Source of the DNA: Lucinisca nassula
Taxonomy: Eukaryota > Mollusca > Bivalvia > Lucinida > Lucinidae
Assembly (NCBI GenBank): GCA_963580285.1
Contig: OY757011.1
Span: 201,703,644 to 201,767,643, forward strand
DNA length: 64,000 bases
Direction of reading: 5' to 3'
Part shown: positions 31,495 through 43,099 of the stretch, piece after piece
Numbering within the stretch: the first letter of the stretch is position 1
Layout of the letters: every line of letters starts with the position of its first letter
Made by a program: the position numbers and the translations under genes
The notes under the pieces: model-generated
Databases searched by the model: none
The model's input: the letters and a program-made list of their open reading frames with translations, nothing else
Told to the model about the DNA's origin: nothing

Positions 31495-33787
31495 GCGCTA
31501 TTTTTGTCGATGTTACATGTAAGTCAGAGCTATCTATAGAGTCTGGTAAGGAATCGTGTGCTGGGTTCCGCAAACACTGAATACCTAGATCAAAATGTGG
31601 CGCGGAATGTGGCGTCTGCTCAGCCGGCTGCTCAGGACTACACTGTTTGCTTAAATACTGGCATTTAAGGATCAAACGAAATAGGTCAGGCCAATGCCAG
31701 GCTGCCTCCGTCATGAAAGGAAAACAAAAACAGTATCTTAATATAGCCCGCGCTCTCACACGACGACTTTCGGAAAATACTATTAATAAAATTGTTAGAA
31801 AGAAATGGACGTTTGCACATATGTATGCTAAGCCGACCAAAAAAGACAATATAACGTTACTTTTCGCACTTCTGCTTTTAACATATCTTAGAACCTAGGA
31901 ATATTTTAGAGCAAAACTTTTAAGGTGGTATCGTTATTAGACTTACAGCATAGACCCAAATTGGATAGACAGTACATCGCGTCTGATCAGGACCAGCACT
32001 GTTCGCCATACATACAGCAACATTTTCATTTTAGAACATGATTCAGGTCCGTACGCAGACTCTATAAAATGTGGGGAGGGTGCGAATTCCGGGTAATTTG
32101 CAGAATGTGAAATACTGCATGAATTTGAGATAATTTTCCAAATTAGGAGGGGTGGGTGGGGGTTGTCACTCCTGCGTACGGGTCTGCATTAACAGGTAGA
32201 ATGAACAAATTACTTTGTTTAAAAACATTTTACTGAATCACTGTTATTCAGTAGCTGGGATGCAGTGGTGGGACTGAGCGAGAAAATGCGAGAGAGGAGA
32301 AACTATGGCAGTGTGGATCCTGATCAGCAGAAGCATTCGATGGATCTACACTGTTTGCAAAGGAGAAGTTGGATAAAATGTTATATTACATGCATAACAG
32401 AGAAATACTATGATTTCTACCAGACATAATCTTGGTGTTTTCCTTTTTGCTGAGAAGAAATATTTCCTCTTAGCCGTAGAAATAAATCTCTTTAGCTGGA
32501 ACTACTTTATGTACAAGATACAAGATACCGCTTTTGCAGTAAAACCGTTATATTCAAATGCGGGAAAGTTTCAGTCTCGTCGACGTCATTCATGACGTCA
32601 TTGCAATGGTGTCTGGGAAGACATCAACAGACGTTCAGAATGAGTGACGTTTGGGTCGGATGCAACTCTTAAACAAAAGAAAACATGGACATGCGTTTTA
32701 GCACTGAAACACGTTGTTTCTTCTGTTTATGTTTAAAACTGTAGAAAGCGCTTTCAAAATGGCGGCCATCCAGTTTTTCTTCCACCCAGCTTCTGTAACA
32801 CTACGCTGATTGAACCGTTAACATGAGCTGTAAAGAGTCAACTGAACGGAAATTCAGACCCAAAATTCAAGATCCATTCGGTCCTTAAAGTCTATGGAAG
32901 TGCATGTAATATAGAGTATAGAGATTATTCATTTCTTCTATTTGAAAATGTGGTATTAACCCTATAGGTGCCACAGGGCCAATATTGGGCCACAGGTGTA
33001 ACTACGTTGAGTGCCAGCGGGCCAATTTTGGGCCAATACTTTGAATGAAGATAGAAATATATCTGCGGAACAAATTCTCATTTCTTTTCGGTTTTGACCA
33101 GAAAAATTCTTTGAAAACATTCTCCAAGTACCAAATCTGGGCTAATGTATGCTTGAATGTGCGTGATAAGATCAAACAGGCACATACCCTCAGTGCAATT
33201 TTTATGGATGACTGTGTTGTTTTTTCCCGCGTACGTAATATTACGTCATTAGCAGCGCTGGACGTTACGTCAGTCGATCGCAACGTCGCGCGTAACGTCG
33301 CGTCGCGGGTAACGTCGCGCGCCGTTAATTAGAGCAACGTAGTATAATTGTCTTCGTGTTTTCCTTTGCAGTGGATTTTGTAGCGTTTTTCGCGGCGTTT
33401 CGAGTTCATATATGCGCATATTCTATTGTATATACAGTTTGGCGCCACATTAAAAAGTACGGGCTATTCAAGTTACTCATTTCTTTTTTTTTTTTTTTTT
33501 TTTTTTCTTCTTCCTTTCTTTTTTTTCACACTTTACTGGCATAATCTTACGCGTATTACGGAACCCGGGAAGGGACATGATTTTTTATTTTTTATAAGTT
33601 GACTCTAGTTTTACAATAATTTCTTTGTAAAATGAATTTAATTTCACATGAGCTACAACATCGCATCATATGCCTCCTACCATATCCAACGATACAACTC
33701 CTGCTTATTTTTACAGACACCCGTACAAGTGACTTAATTGTCTGGCAGCCAGGAGGTTTTATATTGAAATATCTGCAATGATTTGTT
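31495..33787. other. Mostly unassigned; family D palindrome relics
   Basis: At 32308-32362 GCAGTGTGGATCCTGATCAG … GGATCTACACTGTTTGC is a core relic of MITE family D; related words lie near 31638-31680 and 31990-32010. Palindromic GGGCCAATATTGGGCC and GGGCCAATTTTGGGCC occur at 32968-33035. A poly-T run is at 33482-33507. No exon recognised. Confidence 0.45.
33225..33325. repeat. CpG-rich TAACGTCGCG micro-repeats
   Basis: Multiple overlapping GTAACGTCGCG / TTACGTCA words in a locally CpG-rich patch inside CpG-poor surroundings. Could be a promoter CpG patch or a degenerate tandem repeat. Confidence 0.4.
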
Positions 33788-33801
33788 TTACATAACGTGT
33801 G

Positions 33802-34138
33802 ACCGGCCCCGATAGCTCAGTTGGTAGAGTGTCCGCTCCGGGGAACGGGAGGTCTCGGGTTCGATCCCGGGCCGCGACATACCAAAGTCGTTAAAAAATG
33901 GTACTAGCTGCTCCTCGTTTGGCACTCAGATTTACGGGGTAGAGCTAGGGACTGGTCGATCCAGTGTCAGGATAATGTGACTGGGTGTGGTATCATGTAA
34001 TGTGTCTGGGACATGATACTTCAGTGAGGCAGCACTATAAACGTGAGCATTGAGCTCCCTGTCGCAACCAGACACCGTCGTGATATGACTGAAAAATTGT
34101 TGAAAGCGACGTTAAACCCGAATTCACACACACACACA
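33802..34138 (+). mobile_element. SINE-1, tRNA-derived, intact with TSD
   Basis: Head has A box TAGCTCAGTTGG and B box GGTTCGATCCC. The body is about 250 bp and the tail is GCGACGTTAAACCCGAATTC followed by (CA)n. It is flanked by a perfect 14-bp duplication TTACATAACGTGTG (33788-33801 and 34139-34152), typical of LINE-driven target-primed insertion. Not a functional tRNA: the acceptor ends do not pair. Confidence 0.93.
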
Positions 34139-34529
34139 TTACATAACGTGTGTTCTCAACGCGAATAGAGAAAACTCTGACGATACTGCGCGTATGCACA
34201 TGCTTGCCTGAGCCTTCGCTGTTCGCCCATGCATAAGGGGCAGTTTATCTGTATGCGCTATGGTGTTCAAATGATGCTGACCCCCAACCACCCCACCCAC
34301 CCTCCCCCCCCCCCCACCCTCACATACACATTTCCAAACATTAACCAGTCCTAAGAGCATTTATCCCACTCATCAAGGGTCAAGGGATATCACTCTTCTT
34401 TAGAATTAGGAAATTCTCACGATATGGCTCTTTTTTTTCTTTCAGGATTTTCTCTGCTATTTTTGCTTTCTTTTGTGTGTGTGTTGGTGTGTGTTTGTGT
34501 GTGTGTGTGGTGGGGCTGGCTGTTACGGC

Positions 34530-34610
34530 CCTTTCATGACTATTTCACTCATATATATGGGAGCTGATCGTTTATCAGATGTGGGCGAAAATCGGGGTTA
34601 CCGGGGGGGG
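34530..34610 (-). mobile_element. SINE-3 fragment
   Basis: TTACGGCCCTTTCATGACTA and GTGGGCGAAAATCGGGG match the body of the SINE at 63515-63724. Confidence 0.6.
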
Positions 34611-34754
34611 GGGGGAACACTTGATTTTTCCTCTACTATACTGAATAGATACATAAAAAGGTCAGACTTCTGCAAAAAACAGAATAAATATAACATTTTA
34701 AGTTCGCTTTATGAAAGAAAATGGGGAGCTGTTAACTTTTTTCATACTCAACTC

Positions 34755-34920
34755 AGCTGAGCATGAAACTTGTGGTGCTCATAAAAATTCAAATACTAAT
34801 AAGTTGAGCGATTTTTCTTTCTCAGATAGCCGAGAATGTTATTTTAAAATGCCAACAACTGTTGGCATTTTAAAATTGGTGAGCAGACAAATTTCATGAT
34901 CAAGTGAGTTGAGCATGAAA
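34755..34920. repeat. Nested foldback
   Basis: Outer arms share ACTCAACTCAGCTGAGCATG / GAGTTGAGCATGAA type words; the inner palindrome ATTTTAAAATGCCAACA-ACTG-TTGGCATTTTAAAAT is perfect (34839-34876). A similar ATGCTCAGCATAGTTGAGCAT palindrome is at about 62783-62808. Confidence 0.6.
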
Positions 34921-36253
34921 AAAATTTATAACCTCAGGACAAGGCTTCACATTACAACCGGAGTGCTAAACAATCGCCAACTTTTAGGAAGTTAATACGT
35001 TTTTCTATAGTAAAGGGAAAATTGTACGCCGGTGTGACCTTTCCCACAAAATCTAACAATAGACCCCATTTTAAACCATCCGCGGAACATATCAACCTTT
35101 TCCCCCTCGTCAAGTGGTATCCGTCTTGTTTGTTAGAAATTGGAAATTTCCACTAGATATCTCTTTTTTATGCTTTTTATTTCTCTGCTATACTGACGAG
35201 TAGCATAAAAATGACAAAAAAAAAAAAACTTCTGCGAAAACAGATTGAAAAATAAAATATGTTTATTGCTTTTATTACTCGTAGACGGGCTTTTCAAGGA
35301 AAAATTCCGTCCTTTAGAAAAGCGATGTGCTGGTGGGCGGACGGACGGGCGGGCGGGCGGCCGCCCGGGCGTCTGCCTACGGGCGCCGGATGGCCGTCGG
35401 GGCGGCGTTTGCGTCCCGGTTTACCTTTTGGTTAACCCTGAAAACCCCGTCCATAATAACATTTGGCGTTTTTCTTGTTATAATTATTCTCATTATTGTT
35501 TTATCTTTATAACTTTTATTATAAAAAAAATATCACGAGTATATATCATGTAAAACAAAAGTCAGAAATTACCATGTACAGCAGTCGGAGGATAAGTTGA
35601 AAGTGACGTCAGCGAATGTTTTTGTTATTAAGCATTGTCCACTTTTGTCAAAAGGTAAAGACGCTTCGGTAATGATAATTATAACGGTTCGATCTGTCTT
35701 GCCAACCAATGATGTGTACGATAATGATAACGGTACAACCTGTCAAACCTACCTGTAGTGGTTCACTCTTTTGCGTCACTGTCAACTTATCTTCCGACAA
35801 CAGTACTACAAAATCAATAATAAATAAATAAAAACTGCAATTTATATGGACCTACTGTCAAAGGTGTTTGTTACAAAGCCGATGTTTACCGTTAAGTTGA
35901 ACAGATTTAGCAGATATGTGCAGCGAACCACCACTGAAAGTGTATTTTAGGTCTGTTTGAAAGTTACACTGGTTGATAGAAAGCTACACTGACTGTCAAA
36001 GAAACACTGACATGTTACGTGTATGCAAAGGCTTCTATAGTCTTTTTATGTTATCGCTTGTGCATACCGCTCTCAAAAGTGGTGATATTACGGGTGAAAT
36101 TCGGCGCGTAATGTTTACTGACGTTAACGTCTCAACAGATATACGTCAACGTTAGAAGTTGTTTATCCAAGTTGTTTATCGAAGACGTCGACGTCGTGCA
36201 CATTTGGCAATTCCTATAGGAATTAGCTTGGCAGCGAAAGGGTTAATAAACAT

Positions 36254-36286
<33 letters not shown>

Positions 36287-36525
36287 GGGGGGGGGAATAA
36301 AAATCCGTTATCGGATTGTTCTACATGTACCTCCCTCGGTATTTCAAACAGGAGATATACATGTACCTGTAATAACTTTTCAAGCACATATCAGTGCATA
36401 TTGGCTTGCATATGAGGCTAAGCATTATCAATGAAATATTATAAATCTGTTGAGATGATTGGATATATGTGTATACAGAAGGCGAATAAACACATTAACA
36501 AATGATACGTTAATAATTTGGAAAA
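34921..36525. other. Unassigned region
   Basis: GC-rich GGCGGGCGGGCGG tract at 35334-35400 and a poly-G run of about 40 bases at 36257-36296. No exon or known repeat seen. Confidence 0.4.
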
Positions 36526-36840
36526 TATCACGAAAACACGCCTATATAATTTTAACCCCCTTGAACCCCACTTTTATATAGTAAAACTGGGGTTTCAGGG
36601 GGTATACCTTATTTTTTCTTATTTCTGCTCTAAAATATAGATTGTGGGTACTCGTTAGAACCGCCTCGATGAGGCGGTTTTAACGAGTGCCCACAATCTA
36701 TATTTGAGGCCGTTCTAACGAGTGCCCACAATCTATATTTTGAGCAGAAATAAGAAAAATATCACAATTTTTCATCTTAAAGCCTTCATTTTTTCGGCGA
36801 TAAAAGTGGCAATGTATTTGTATAGGCGTGTTTGCGTAAT
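36526..36840 (+). mobile_element. MITE family A copy with duplicated right arm
   Basis: ATCACGAAAACACGCC to GCGTGTTTGCGTAAT. After the palindrome, TTCTAACGAGTGCCCACAAT is repeated a second time. A lone arm fragment is at 36930-36957. Confidence 0.9.
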
Positions 36841-37687
36841 CTCTTGAAGGAAAATGCTTCCAGTACAACACCAAGAACGTCATTTATTTATTTATTTTTT
36901 TCACTGAATACTTTTCTTATAAAGAAGCGATTTAACGAGTACCCACAATCTACGTTATAATGCAGTGTTTCTGTTGGTTGTTTTTATCCGCGTGACTATT
37001 GCTGGCTATGAACAAAACCCACGCAGCAGTGTTTAGTCTTCTCCCTGTGCCATCAGAGAGCTGTGTAAAACGTAAAATCTAGACTGGACTCATGTACGGG
37101 GTATTGACTTATCAATCGACACAATGAAAATCTGGACTGGGCTCGTGTATGAGGCATTCTCTAATACAGAAACTTCACGCCTGCTGTTTATTGTTGCTGA
37201 CAATTAACAAAATCGAGGGACTGGTTGTTTATAGCACCTAAGAGGTGCAGTGTAAAAAGTAAATTCTGGGCTGTGCTCGTGCAGGGGGGGGGGGGGGGGG
37301 GGGGCTTTGGTAAATAGTGTATACCTGATCAGAGGCCACATAACGCGGTGTCTTCTCCTACTCTGCTTGCTTAAAATACTGGAATTTAATGGTTCAACGA
37401 ACAGATCAATTCTCAGTTCAGGATATATTTTCCCAACCTACACTCAGAGACGATCGACCCACCGGTACTCACAGTGCTTTGACTTAATATTTCCCCAACT
37501 AAGCTGTTACTGTTACGCAAACAATTCTGCAAATCAACCCAATACATCTTAAACAATTATGTAGACATAACTCTACATGGAAATGTACCTAGCTATATAA
37601 AAGCGGTTAGTTCAGTCCTTATTAGTTTCTCTGTGTGTTCTTACGTTAGAAAGTCTTGCAAACTAATGTGATTTTTCAGGGCCATAA
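36841..37687. other. Unassigned region with poly-G run
   Basis: Poly-G at 37285-37304. At 37318-37400 a diverged family D core may be present (CCTGATCAGAGGCC, CTGCTTGCTTAAAATACTGG). Confidence 0.35.
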
Positions 37688-37929
37688 AAGAGTTGAAACC
37701 GACCCGCACACGAGTACTGGTAAACAGCTTAGAGAATCTAATCCTGCCCAGGCAAAGCGGTGGGAGTCGGCCCATCCATGCTAATAAACTCTATTGGTTT
37801 CATTGGGCGGCAGGGATTGAGATAAAGGTAAAAGTCCTGCAAATTGGAAGCAACGTCTCCAAAATTACCTTTATAGTGTTGACGGGAACGCTAAACCTTA
37901 AATAAATCAATCATTCAATCAATCAATCA
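37688..37929 (+). mobile_element. SINE-2-like repeat
   Basis: ACGAGTACTGGTAAAC, CTGCCCAGGCAAAGCGG, GGAAGCAACGTCTCC; tail followed by (AATC)n. Confidence 0.75.
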
Positions 37930-37959
37930 GGGCCATAAAGTACTGTTGCTAAAATATTC

Positions 37960-38405
37960 CTTCGTTTCAGACCAAACATAGATTTAGATAATATGGATAC
38001 TCGTTAGAAACGCTTCGACGAGGCAGTTTTAACAAATACATATCGATCTACTCAGTGCTATAGCAGTAGTAAAGAAGTTGCATTCACCCTTGCGAAACCT
38101 TGCATTTTTGAAAAGCCCCATGGATAAGTTCAACGTATGTGCACTGAACTAATATTTTCAGGTTATTAACCCCAGACCGTTTTTGGAAATGAATACCCCC
38201 ATTTGCCTAGCGTTCCATAAAAGGGCACAAAGAAATATTGAACTAATTTTGCGAAAAGTAGAGACAGAAATCAGAAAAGTAGAGACAGAAATCAGCCTAC
38301 GCATATGCACAGTCTGGTCAGGGGTTTTGCTGCTTTTGTCAAAATACATGCAGCGAGCAGACGACAATTCTTCCGACTGACAGTGAAGCGCTTGGCATTA
38401 ATGGG
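37960..38405 (-). mobile_element. Family E element
   Basis: Reverse-orientation homologue of 57395-57790, about 400 bp. Includes the shared palindromic core as a diverged copy (ATACTCGTTAGAAACGCTTC). The frame WNARQMGVFISKN is conserved in both copies but is too short to name. A 17-bp AAAAGTAGAGACAGAAATC unit is tandemly duplicated. Confidence 0.6.
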
Positions 38406-38673
38406 TTATTTACAGTTCAATGGGAAACCCGTTTTATTTATTAACACATTTACGCAGCTGGTCCCTACTAATGAGATAGCAGTCTACCAAAGAAGATGTA
38501 GCCATGTAGCGGAGATAACGACGAGGGAACCAATCTATTGATCCACCTGAAGCTTGATTGCGTTGCTGAGAAGCGTCTTGCAAACCTTGATGCTGTATTA
38601 TAGACATTTTCCAATCTCGTCCATAATAGGCCCACGCAAAAATTCCGCTCAGCCTTGATCATTACACTACCAG

Positions 38674-38950
38674 CATCACGTGAACAAGTCCCTGAAATGA
38701 GCACCACTCTAAACCCCACTTTATATGGAGAAAACTTGGGTTTAAGGGGTAAACATTATTTTTCGTATTTCTGCGACATGACAGGTTGTGGGTACTCGTT
38801 AGAATCGCCCCAAAGAGGCGGTTCTAACAAGCACCCAAAACATATGTTTGCAGTATACATAAGAACAAAATCATGGATTTTCATAAGAAAAGCAGACATT
38901 TTGGAGATGTGAAAAAATGCGCTATGTCACACGGGTGTGTTATCGTAATG
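38674..38950 (+). mobile_element. MITE family B copy
   Basis: CATCACGTGAACAAGTCCC to GTGTGTTATCGTAATG with palindrome CGCCCCAAAGAGGCG. Confidence 0.9.
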
Positions 38951-39058
38951 TAAAACAATTGTGCGACATCGTGAAGTCTTTCCGATCCCCCACCCCCCAC
39001 CCCCCCCCCAAAAAAAAATATAATAATAATAATAATATTATTATTTTGATGAAAGTTC

Positions 39059-39336
39059 TTTACGGAAACACACCTAGTCAAATACATTGTAGATTTTACC
39101 GCCGAAAAAACGAAAATTTTAAGATGAAAAATTGTGATATTTTTCTTAATTCTGCACTGAATTTATGTTGTGGGTACACGTAAGAACCGCCTCTCGAGGC
39201 TGTTCTAGCGAATACAACTAATATATATTTTACAGCAATAATAAGTAAAATAAGGTTTACCCCTGTAAACCCCAGTTTTACAATATCGAAGTAGGGTTCA
39301 AGGTGGTCAAAATTATATAGGCGTGTTTTTGTGATG
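39059..39336 (-). mobile_element. MITE family A copy
   Basis: ACGGAAACACACC to GCGTGTTTTTGTGATG; palindrome diverged (CCGCCTCTCGAGGC). Confidence 0.85.
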
Positions 39337-39344
39337 TTATGATA

Positions 39345-39490
39345 CATTCCTTATTTCTACTCCAAACATAGACTGTGGATAACCGTTAGAACGAGTACCC
39401 ACAACGTATGTCTTGAGTGCAAATAATGACATAAATGTATACCCCCTTTTCTGTCGAAACTTTGATTCACACGGACCTGTTAGCGTGATG
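39345..39490 (+). mobile_element. MITE family B fragment
   Basis: CTTATTTCTACTCCAAACAT, CCGTTAGAACGAGTACCCAC, ending GTTAGCGTGATG. Core palindrome deleted. Confidence 0.65.
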
Positions 39491-39517
39491 AAGCGACCAA
39501 AGCAATATGTTTGAATG

Positions 39518-39795
39518 CACCACGAAAACACGCCTATATAATTTTGACCCCCTTGAACCCCACTTTTATATAGTAAAACTTGGGTTTCCGGGGGTATACC
39601 TTATGTTTGTCATTTCTGCTCTAAAATATAGATTGTGGGTACCTGTTAGAACTGCCTCGATGAGGCGGTTGTAACGAGTGCCCACAATCTATATTTGGAG
39701 CAAAAATAAGAAAAATGTTACAATTTTTAATCATAAAATTTTCTTCTTTTTTCGGCGATAAAGGTGGCAATTTGTATAGACGTGTTTGCGTAATG
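39518..39795 (+). mobile_element. MITE family A copy
   Basis: CACCACGAAAACACGCC to ACGTGTTTGCGTAATG; intact palindrome CTGCCTCGATGAGGCGG. Confidence 0.9.
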
Positions 39796-39835
39796 TCTCT
39801 CGTTATAAAGCTTATACGCTGTACAAGGCTAATGT

Positions 39836-40140
39836 GAACACATTATGGTCTGGTCGCTTCATGTTTGTGTTTCTTTCCCTTTGGTGTCTTTGATGGGTGG
39901 AGTAAGTTAATTGTATCGATTCCTGATCTTTGTTTTACTTCTACTTTACCCCTATAAACCCCAGTTTTACTATATAAAAGTGGGGTTCAAGGGGGTCAAA
40001 ATTATATAGGCGTGCTTTCGTGATGTTAGTTGTTTCGGGTTTGTGTTTCTTTCGCTTTGGTGTCTCTGATGGGAGCTGTGGGTTAATTGTATCGATTCCT
40101 GATCATTGTCTTCACTTCTGTTTAGTTTTAGTTTTATCTT
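39836..40140 (+). repeat. Two Penelope-like tails around a MITE-A end
   Basis: TATGGTCTGGTCGCTTCATG … ATTGTATCGATTCCTGATC occurs at 39844-39932 and again, diverged, at about 40026-40135. Between them, 39948-40024 is the terminal part of MITE-A (TATAAAAGTGGGGTTCAAGG … GCTTTCGTGATG). Confidence 0.65.
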
Positions 40141-40409
40141 TAGTTTGTTTCACAAAATATAAAAGAAGCATATTTCCGTATTTTGTTATTGTTTTCATTT
40201 CTTTTATGATAAATATTGGGCCGGAAATTAGTGTTCAACTTAAAAATCTCATTTAAACAATGTAATAATGTGATACACTGTATCTCGTTTAAACGGTTTA
40301 CATGTATTTCCTTTATTTATTTATTTATTTATTTATTTATTTGCTATTATTTTCTTGTTTCATTTGAATTTCTGATTTTCATTTTTTTTGGTTGATAAAT
40401 CTGATGATA

Positions 40410-40530
40410 ATATGTGATATTTTTCTTATTTATACAGTGAACATAGATGTGGATGCTCATAAGACCCGTCTCGCTGAGGCGGTTCTAACGAGTATTCACA
40501 ACCAAAATCTTTGAGTAGAAATGAAAATGG
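40410..40530. mobile_element. Degenerate palindrome-core copy
   Basis: TTTTTCTTATTTATACAG, CGTCTCGCTGAGGCGG, TTCTAACGAGTATTCAC. Confidence 0.6.
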
Positions 40531-40739
40531 CACTTCCTGGATCCCGTACAAATCACAGTGTGCATGTGCATGTATCGAAAATTTACTCAAGTGATATAAA
40601 TTTCTTAATACAGTGAAGCTTTGAAAATTCCAAAACGGATAATTCGTTTACTATGGCTAATTCAAATTCACTCTGTTGTCCCTAACAATGTGTCCTTGTA
40701 GGCCCAGATATTCATGTGTTTAGGTTAATTAATGGATTT

Positions 40740-40820
40740 TCTTTTCTTGTAAAGGTATCTTGTGCGTACTCATTAGAATCGCCTCCAAAGAGGCGATTCT
40801 AATGAGTACACACAACATGT
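40740..40820. mobile_element. Family C palindrome
   Basis: GTACTCATTAGAATCGCCTC-CAAA-GAGGCGATTCTAATGAGTAC is perfect; the flanks differ from A and B. Confidence 0.75.
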
Positions 40821-40976
40821 ATTTATTTTATAGAAAGAAGACAATGCACCCCAAAGCCATTCCAATTATGTCTCATGGCCTGGCAGTATGAGTGACCCCC
40901 AATAATATGAACTACTCATATTTCGAATAAAGTTTGATGGTCAAGTAAGTTTTCGAATATTTGAAGATTGACCGTA

Positions 40977-41254
40977 CATCACCAGAACAAGTCCGTGTAA
41001 TGAAGACCCCCTAAACCCCACTTTATATGGAGAAAACTGGGGTTTATGGGGAAATACATTATTCTTCTTATTTCAGCTCCAAGACATAGGTTGTCGGTAC
41101 TCGTTAGAACCGCCTAAGTATGGCGGTTCTAACGAGCACCGGCAACCTATGTTTGCAGTATAAATAAGGTAGATACCACGGAGTTTGAGCGGAAAAGTAG
41201 CCAGTTTGGAGATTTGTAAAATGCATTTTATCGCACGGTTGTGTTATCGTAATG
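40977..41254 (+). mobile_element. MITE family B copy
   Basis: CATCACCAGAACAAGTCCG to GTGTTATCGTAATG; palindrome centre CCGCCTAAGTATGGCGG. Confidence 0.9.
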
Positions 41255-41488
41255 ATTTTTTTAATTCTATTATTCTAAAACACCTGTTTAGGGAAATACA
41301 ATCCACTATTGAAATGAGAAGAAACATACTTGAAATTTGAGCATATGAGACTCCCAAACCAAAGAGAGCTACCAACCCGATCAGCATTCTGAAATAATAA
41401 TAATAATAATAATATTAAAAATGGCGGTCGAGTGTCTGTGTTCATTTGGTCGATTATTTATGGCTTATAGGTTTATCACCAACTCTGA

Positions 41489-41665
41489 CAACTCCGCCAG
41501 GGAGTCGACTCTTTGGCTCAGTGGCTGTCCCATGTTCGAATCCCAAAATAGGCTGGGCTTTTTTGTTCAATTTATGCGTCATGCCTTTGTTACGGCTTTC
41601 ATGTCTCATCCGGGATCTGACTTTATTTCGCCGAAATTGGCTTCGTGCCGAAGTTAGCTTCGCGA
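41489..41665 (+). mobile_element. tRNA-like SINE-7 copy
   Basis: AGTCGACTCTTTGGCTCAGTGG includes an A-box-like segment; TGTTCGAATCCC is a B box. The 3' part (TTGTTACGGCTTTCATGTC) is shared with the copy at 42380-42545. Confidence 0.55.
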
Positions 41666-41962
41666 CATCATAAATGATTACTTCCTTGATATTGTTTCTT
41701 TGTTTGTATTGAAATTTAACGGACCAGTCAACACTATTTTAGGTCATTTTGAGACGGCCAGTTTACCTATCCACACTTTTCTTGGGCAGGCTTATACGTA
41801 AGCGGTTTACCAGTACAGTGCATTCTTTCGCACGAAATTGACAACTGACCTTCTTGAATGACAGCAGGAAAGATTTCACGATCAATCCAGATGACTTCCT
41901 TGAAGACGGGGTGTATAACAAACCGCATTGCCTCCCTTCAATTAGCTACCCGGGCGGATTAA

Positions 41963-42131
41963 GAAATAATCTCCACGTACCGTGTGTTATCGTGATTAAC
42001 ACACGGTGTTGGAGGGCAGATTGCGAAATATTAATTCACGACGGCGAAGCCGGAGTGAATTAATATTCGCATCTGCCCGACAACACCGTGTGTTAATCAC
42101 GATAACACACCGGGTGCGTGGAAATTATTTC
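41963..42131. repeat. 169-bp near-perfect palindrome
   Basis: GAAATAATCTCCACG … pairs with … CGTGGAAATTATTTC; GTGTTATCGTGATTAACACA and AATATTAATTCAC are also mirrored. The centre is GGC-GAA-GCC. A foldback of about 80 bp per arm with few mismatches, unrelated to families A-E. Non-coding. Confidence 0.9.
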
Positions 42132-42379
42132 GATTCTAACATGATGCTAAACTGAAATACAGTAGTAACAAAGCGTTATCTTGGGGACTATTTTGCAGCG
42201 GATGTCGACAGAAGGAAATGTTTACATGCAACGTCACGATGACGCCAAATTGCACGCACCACGTTGACGACGTGAATTATCGCATATTTGCAAACGCTGA
42301 CGTTTCCACTGGGTTCAATGGGAAAAACGTTAACGTCATGTTAGAATTATGCATAACTTAAAGATTAACACCACCCACT

Positions 42380-42545
42380 GACAACTGCGTCAGGTAGTCG
42401 ACTCTTTCGACTCTTTGACTCAGTGGTTAGAGCATTAAACTTTCACCGGAGCGACCCTGGTCAATATTCCTACAAAGACTTGGAGAGTTTTCAAGTTCTA
42501 CTTCATTCCTTGTTACGGTGTTCATGTCGAAAGAGAATCTGAGTG
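42380..42545 (+). mobile_element. tRNA-like SINE-7 copy
   Basis: TGACTCAGTGGTTAGAGCA is A-box-like; B box decayed (GGTCAATATTCC). TCCTTGTTACGGTGTTCATG tail. It stops just before MITE-B. Confidence 0.5.
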
Positions 42546-42548
42546 AAA

Positions 42549-42826
42549 CATCACGTTAACAAGTCCGTGAAACGAAGACCCCCTTATACCCCACTTTATA
42601 TAGAGAAAACTGGGGTTTACGGGGGTATACATTATTTTTCTTATTTTTGATCCCACACATAGGTTATGGATACTCGTTAGAACCGCCTCAATGAGGCGGT
42701 TCTAACGAGCACCCACAACCTATGTTTGCAGTATTTATAAGAAAAATATCTCGGATTTTCATCAGAAAAATGGCCATTTTGGAGGTGTGAAAAAATGCAC
42801 TAAGTCGCGGGTGTGTTATCGTTATG
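42549..42826 (+). mobile_element. MITE family B copy
   Basis: CATCACGTTAACAAGTCCG to GTGTGTTATCGTTATG; perfect palindrome CCGCCTCAATGAGGCGG. Confidence 0.92.
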
Positions 42827-42867
42827 GATGTAATACGGTCCTGAACTTGGACTTAAGACAACTTCAT

Positions 42868-43086
42868 TTACCCATATATGACAATGGAATCGTCCACCTA
42901 TTAAGTTTGGCGAAGTCCATTTCCAATAATAGGAGTGTCGAGTTTTTTGTTTGCAGCCAGTTTTGTATGTTCTTTAAGCAAACAGGGTAGACCCATATCA
43001 GACGCCGCGTTCTGCGGCGTCTGATGTGGGTCTACACTGTTTTTTTCAATATTCCATAAATGGGATGCTATGCAAATGTGGGTTAA
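42868..43086 (-). mobile_element. TTAA-type MITE (family D)
   Basis: Ends TTTACCCATATATG and CAAATGTGGGTTAA; core palindrome GTAGACCCATATCAGACGCC / mirrored is nearly perfect. Shares TAAGTTTGG…GTCCATTTCCAAT with 59455-59684 in the other orientation. Confidence 0.7.
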
Positions 43087-43099
43087 GCATTCAGATTCC

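Noticed and set aside
31472..31849. 125-codon minus-strand frame at the edge of the LTR element
   Set aside because: Crosses the LTR boundary and TSD into unrelated DNA; a chance frame.
33802..33880. A functional tRNA gene
   Set aside because: A and B boxes are good, but acceptor strands do not pair and the unit is a dispersed SINE with TSD and a long body.
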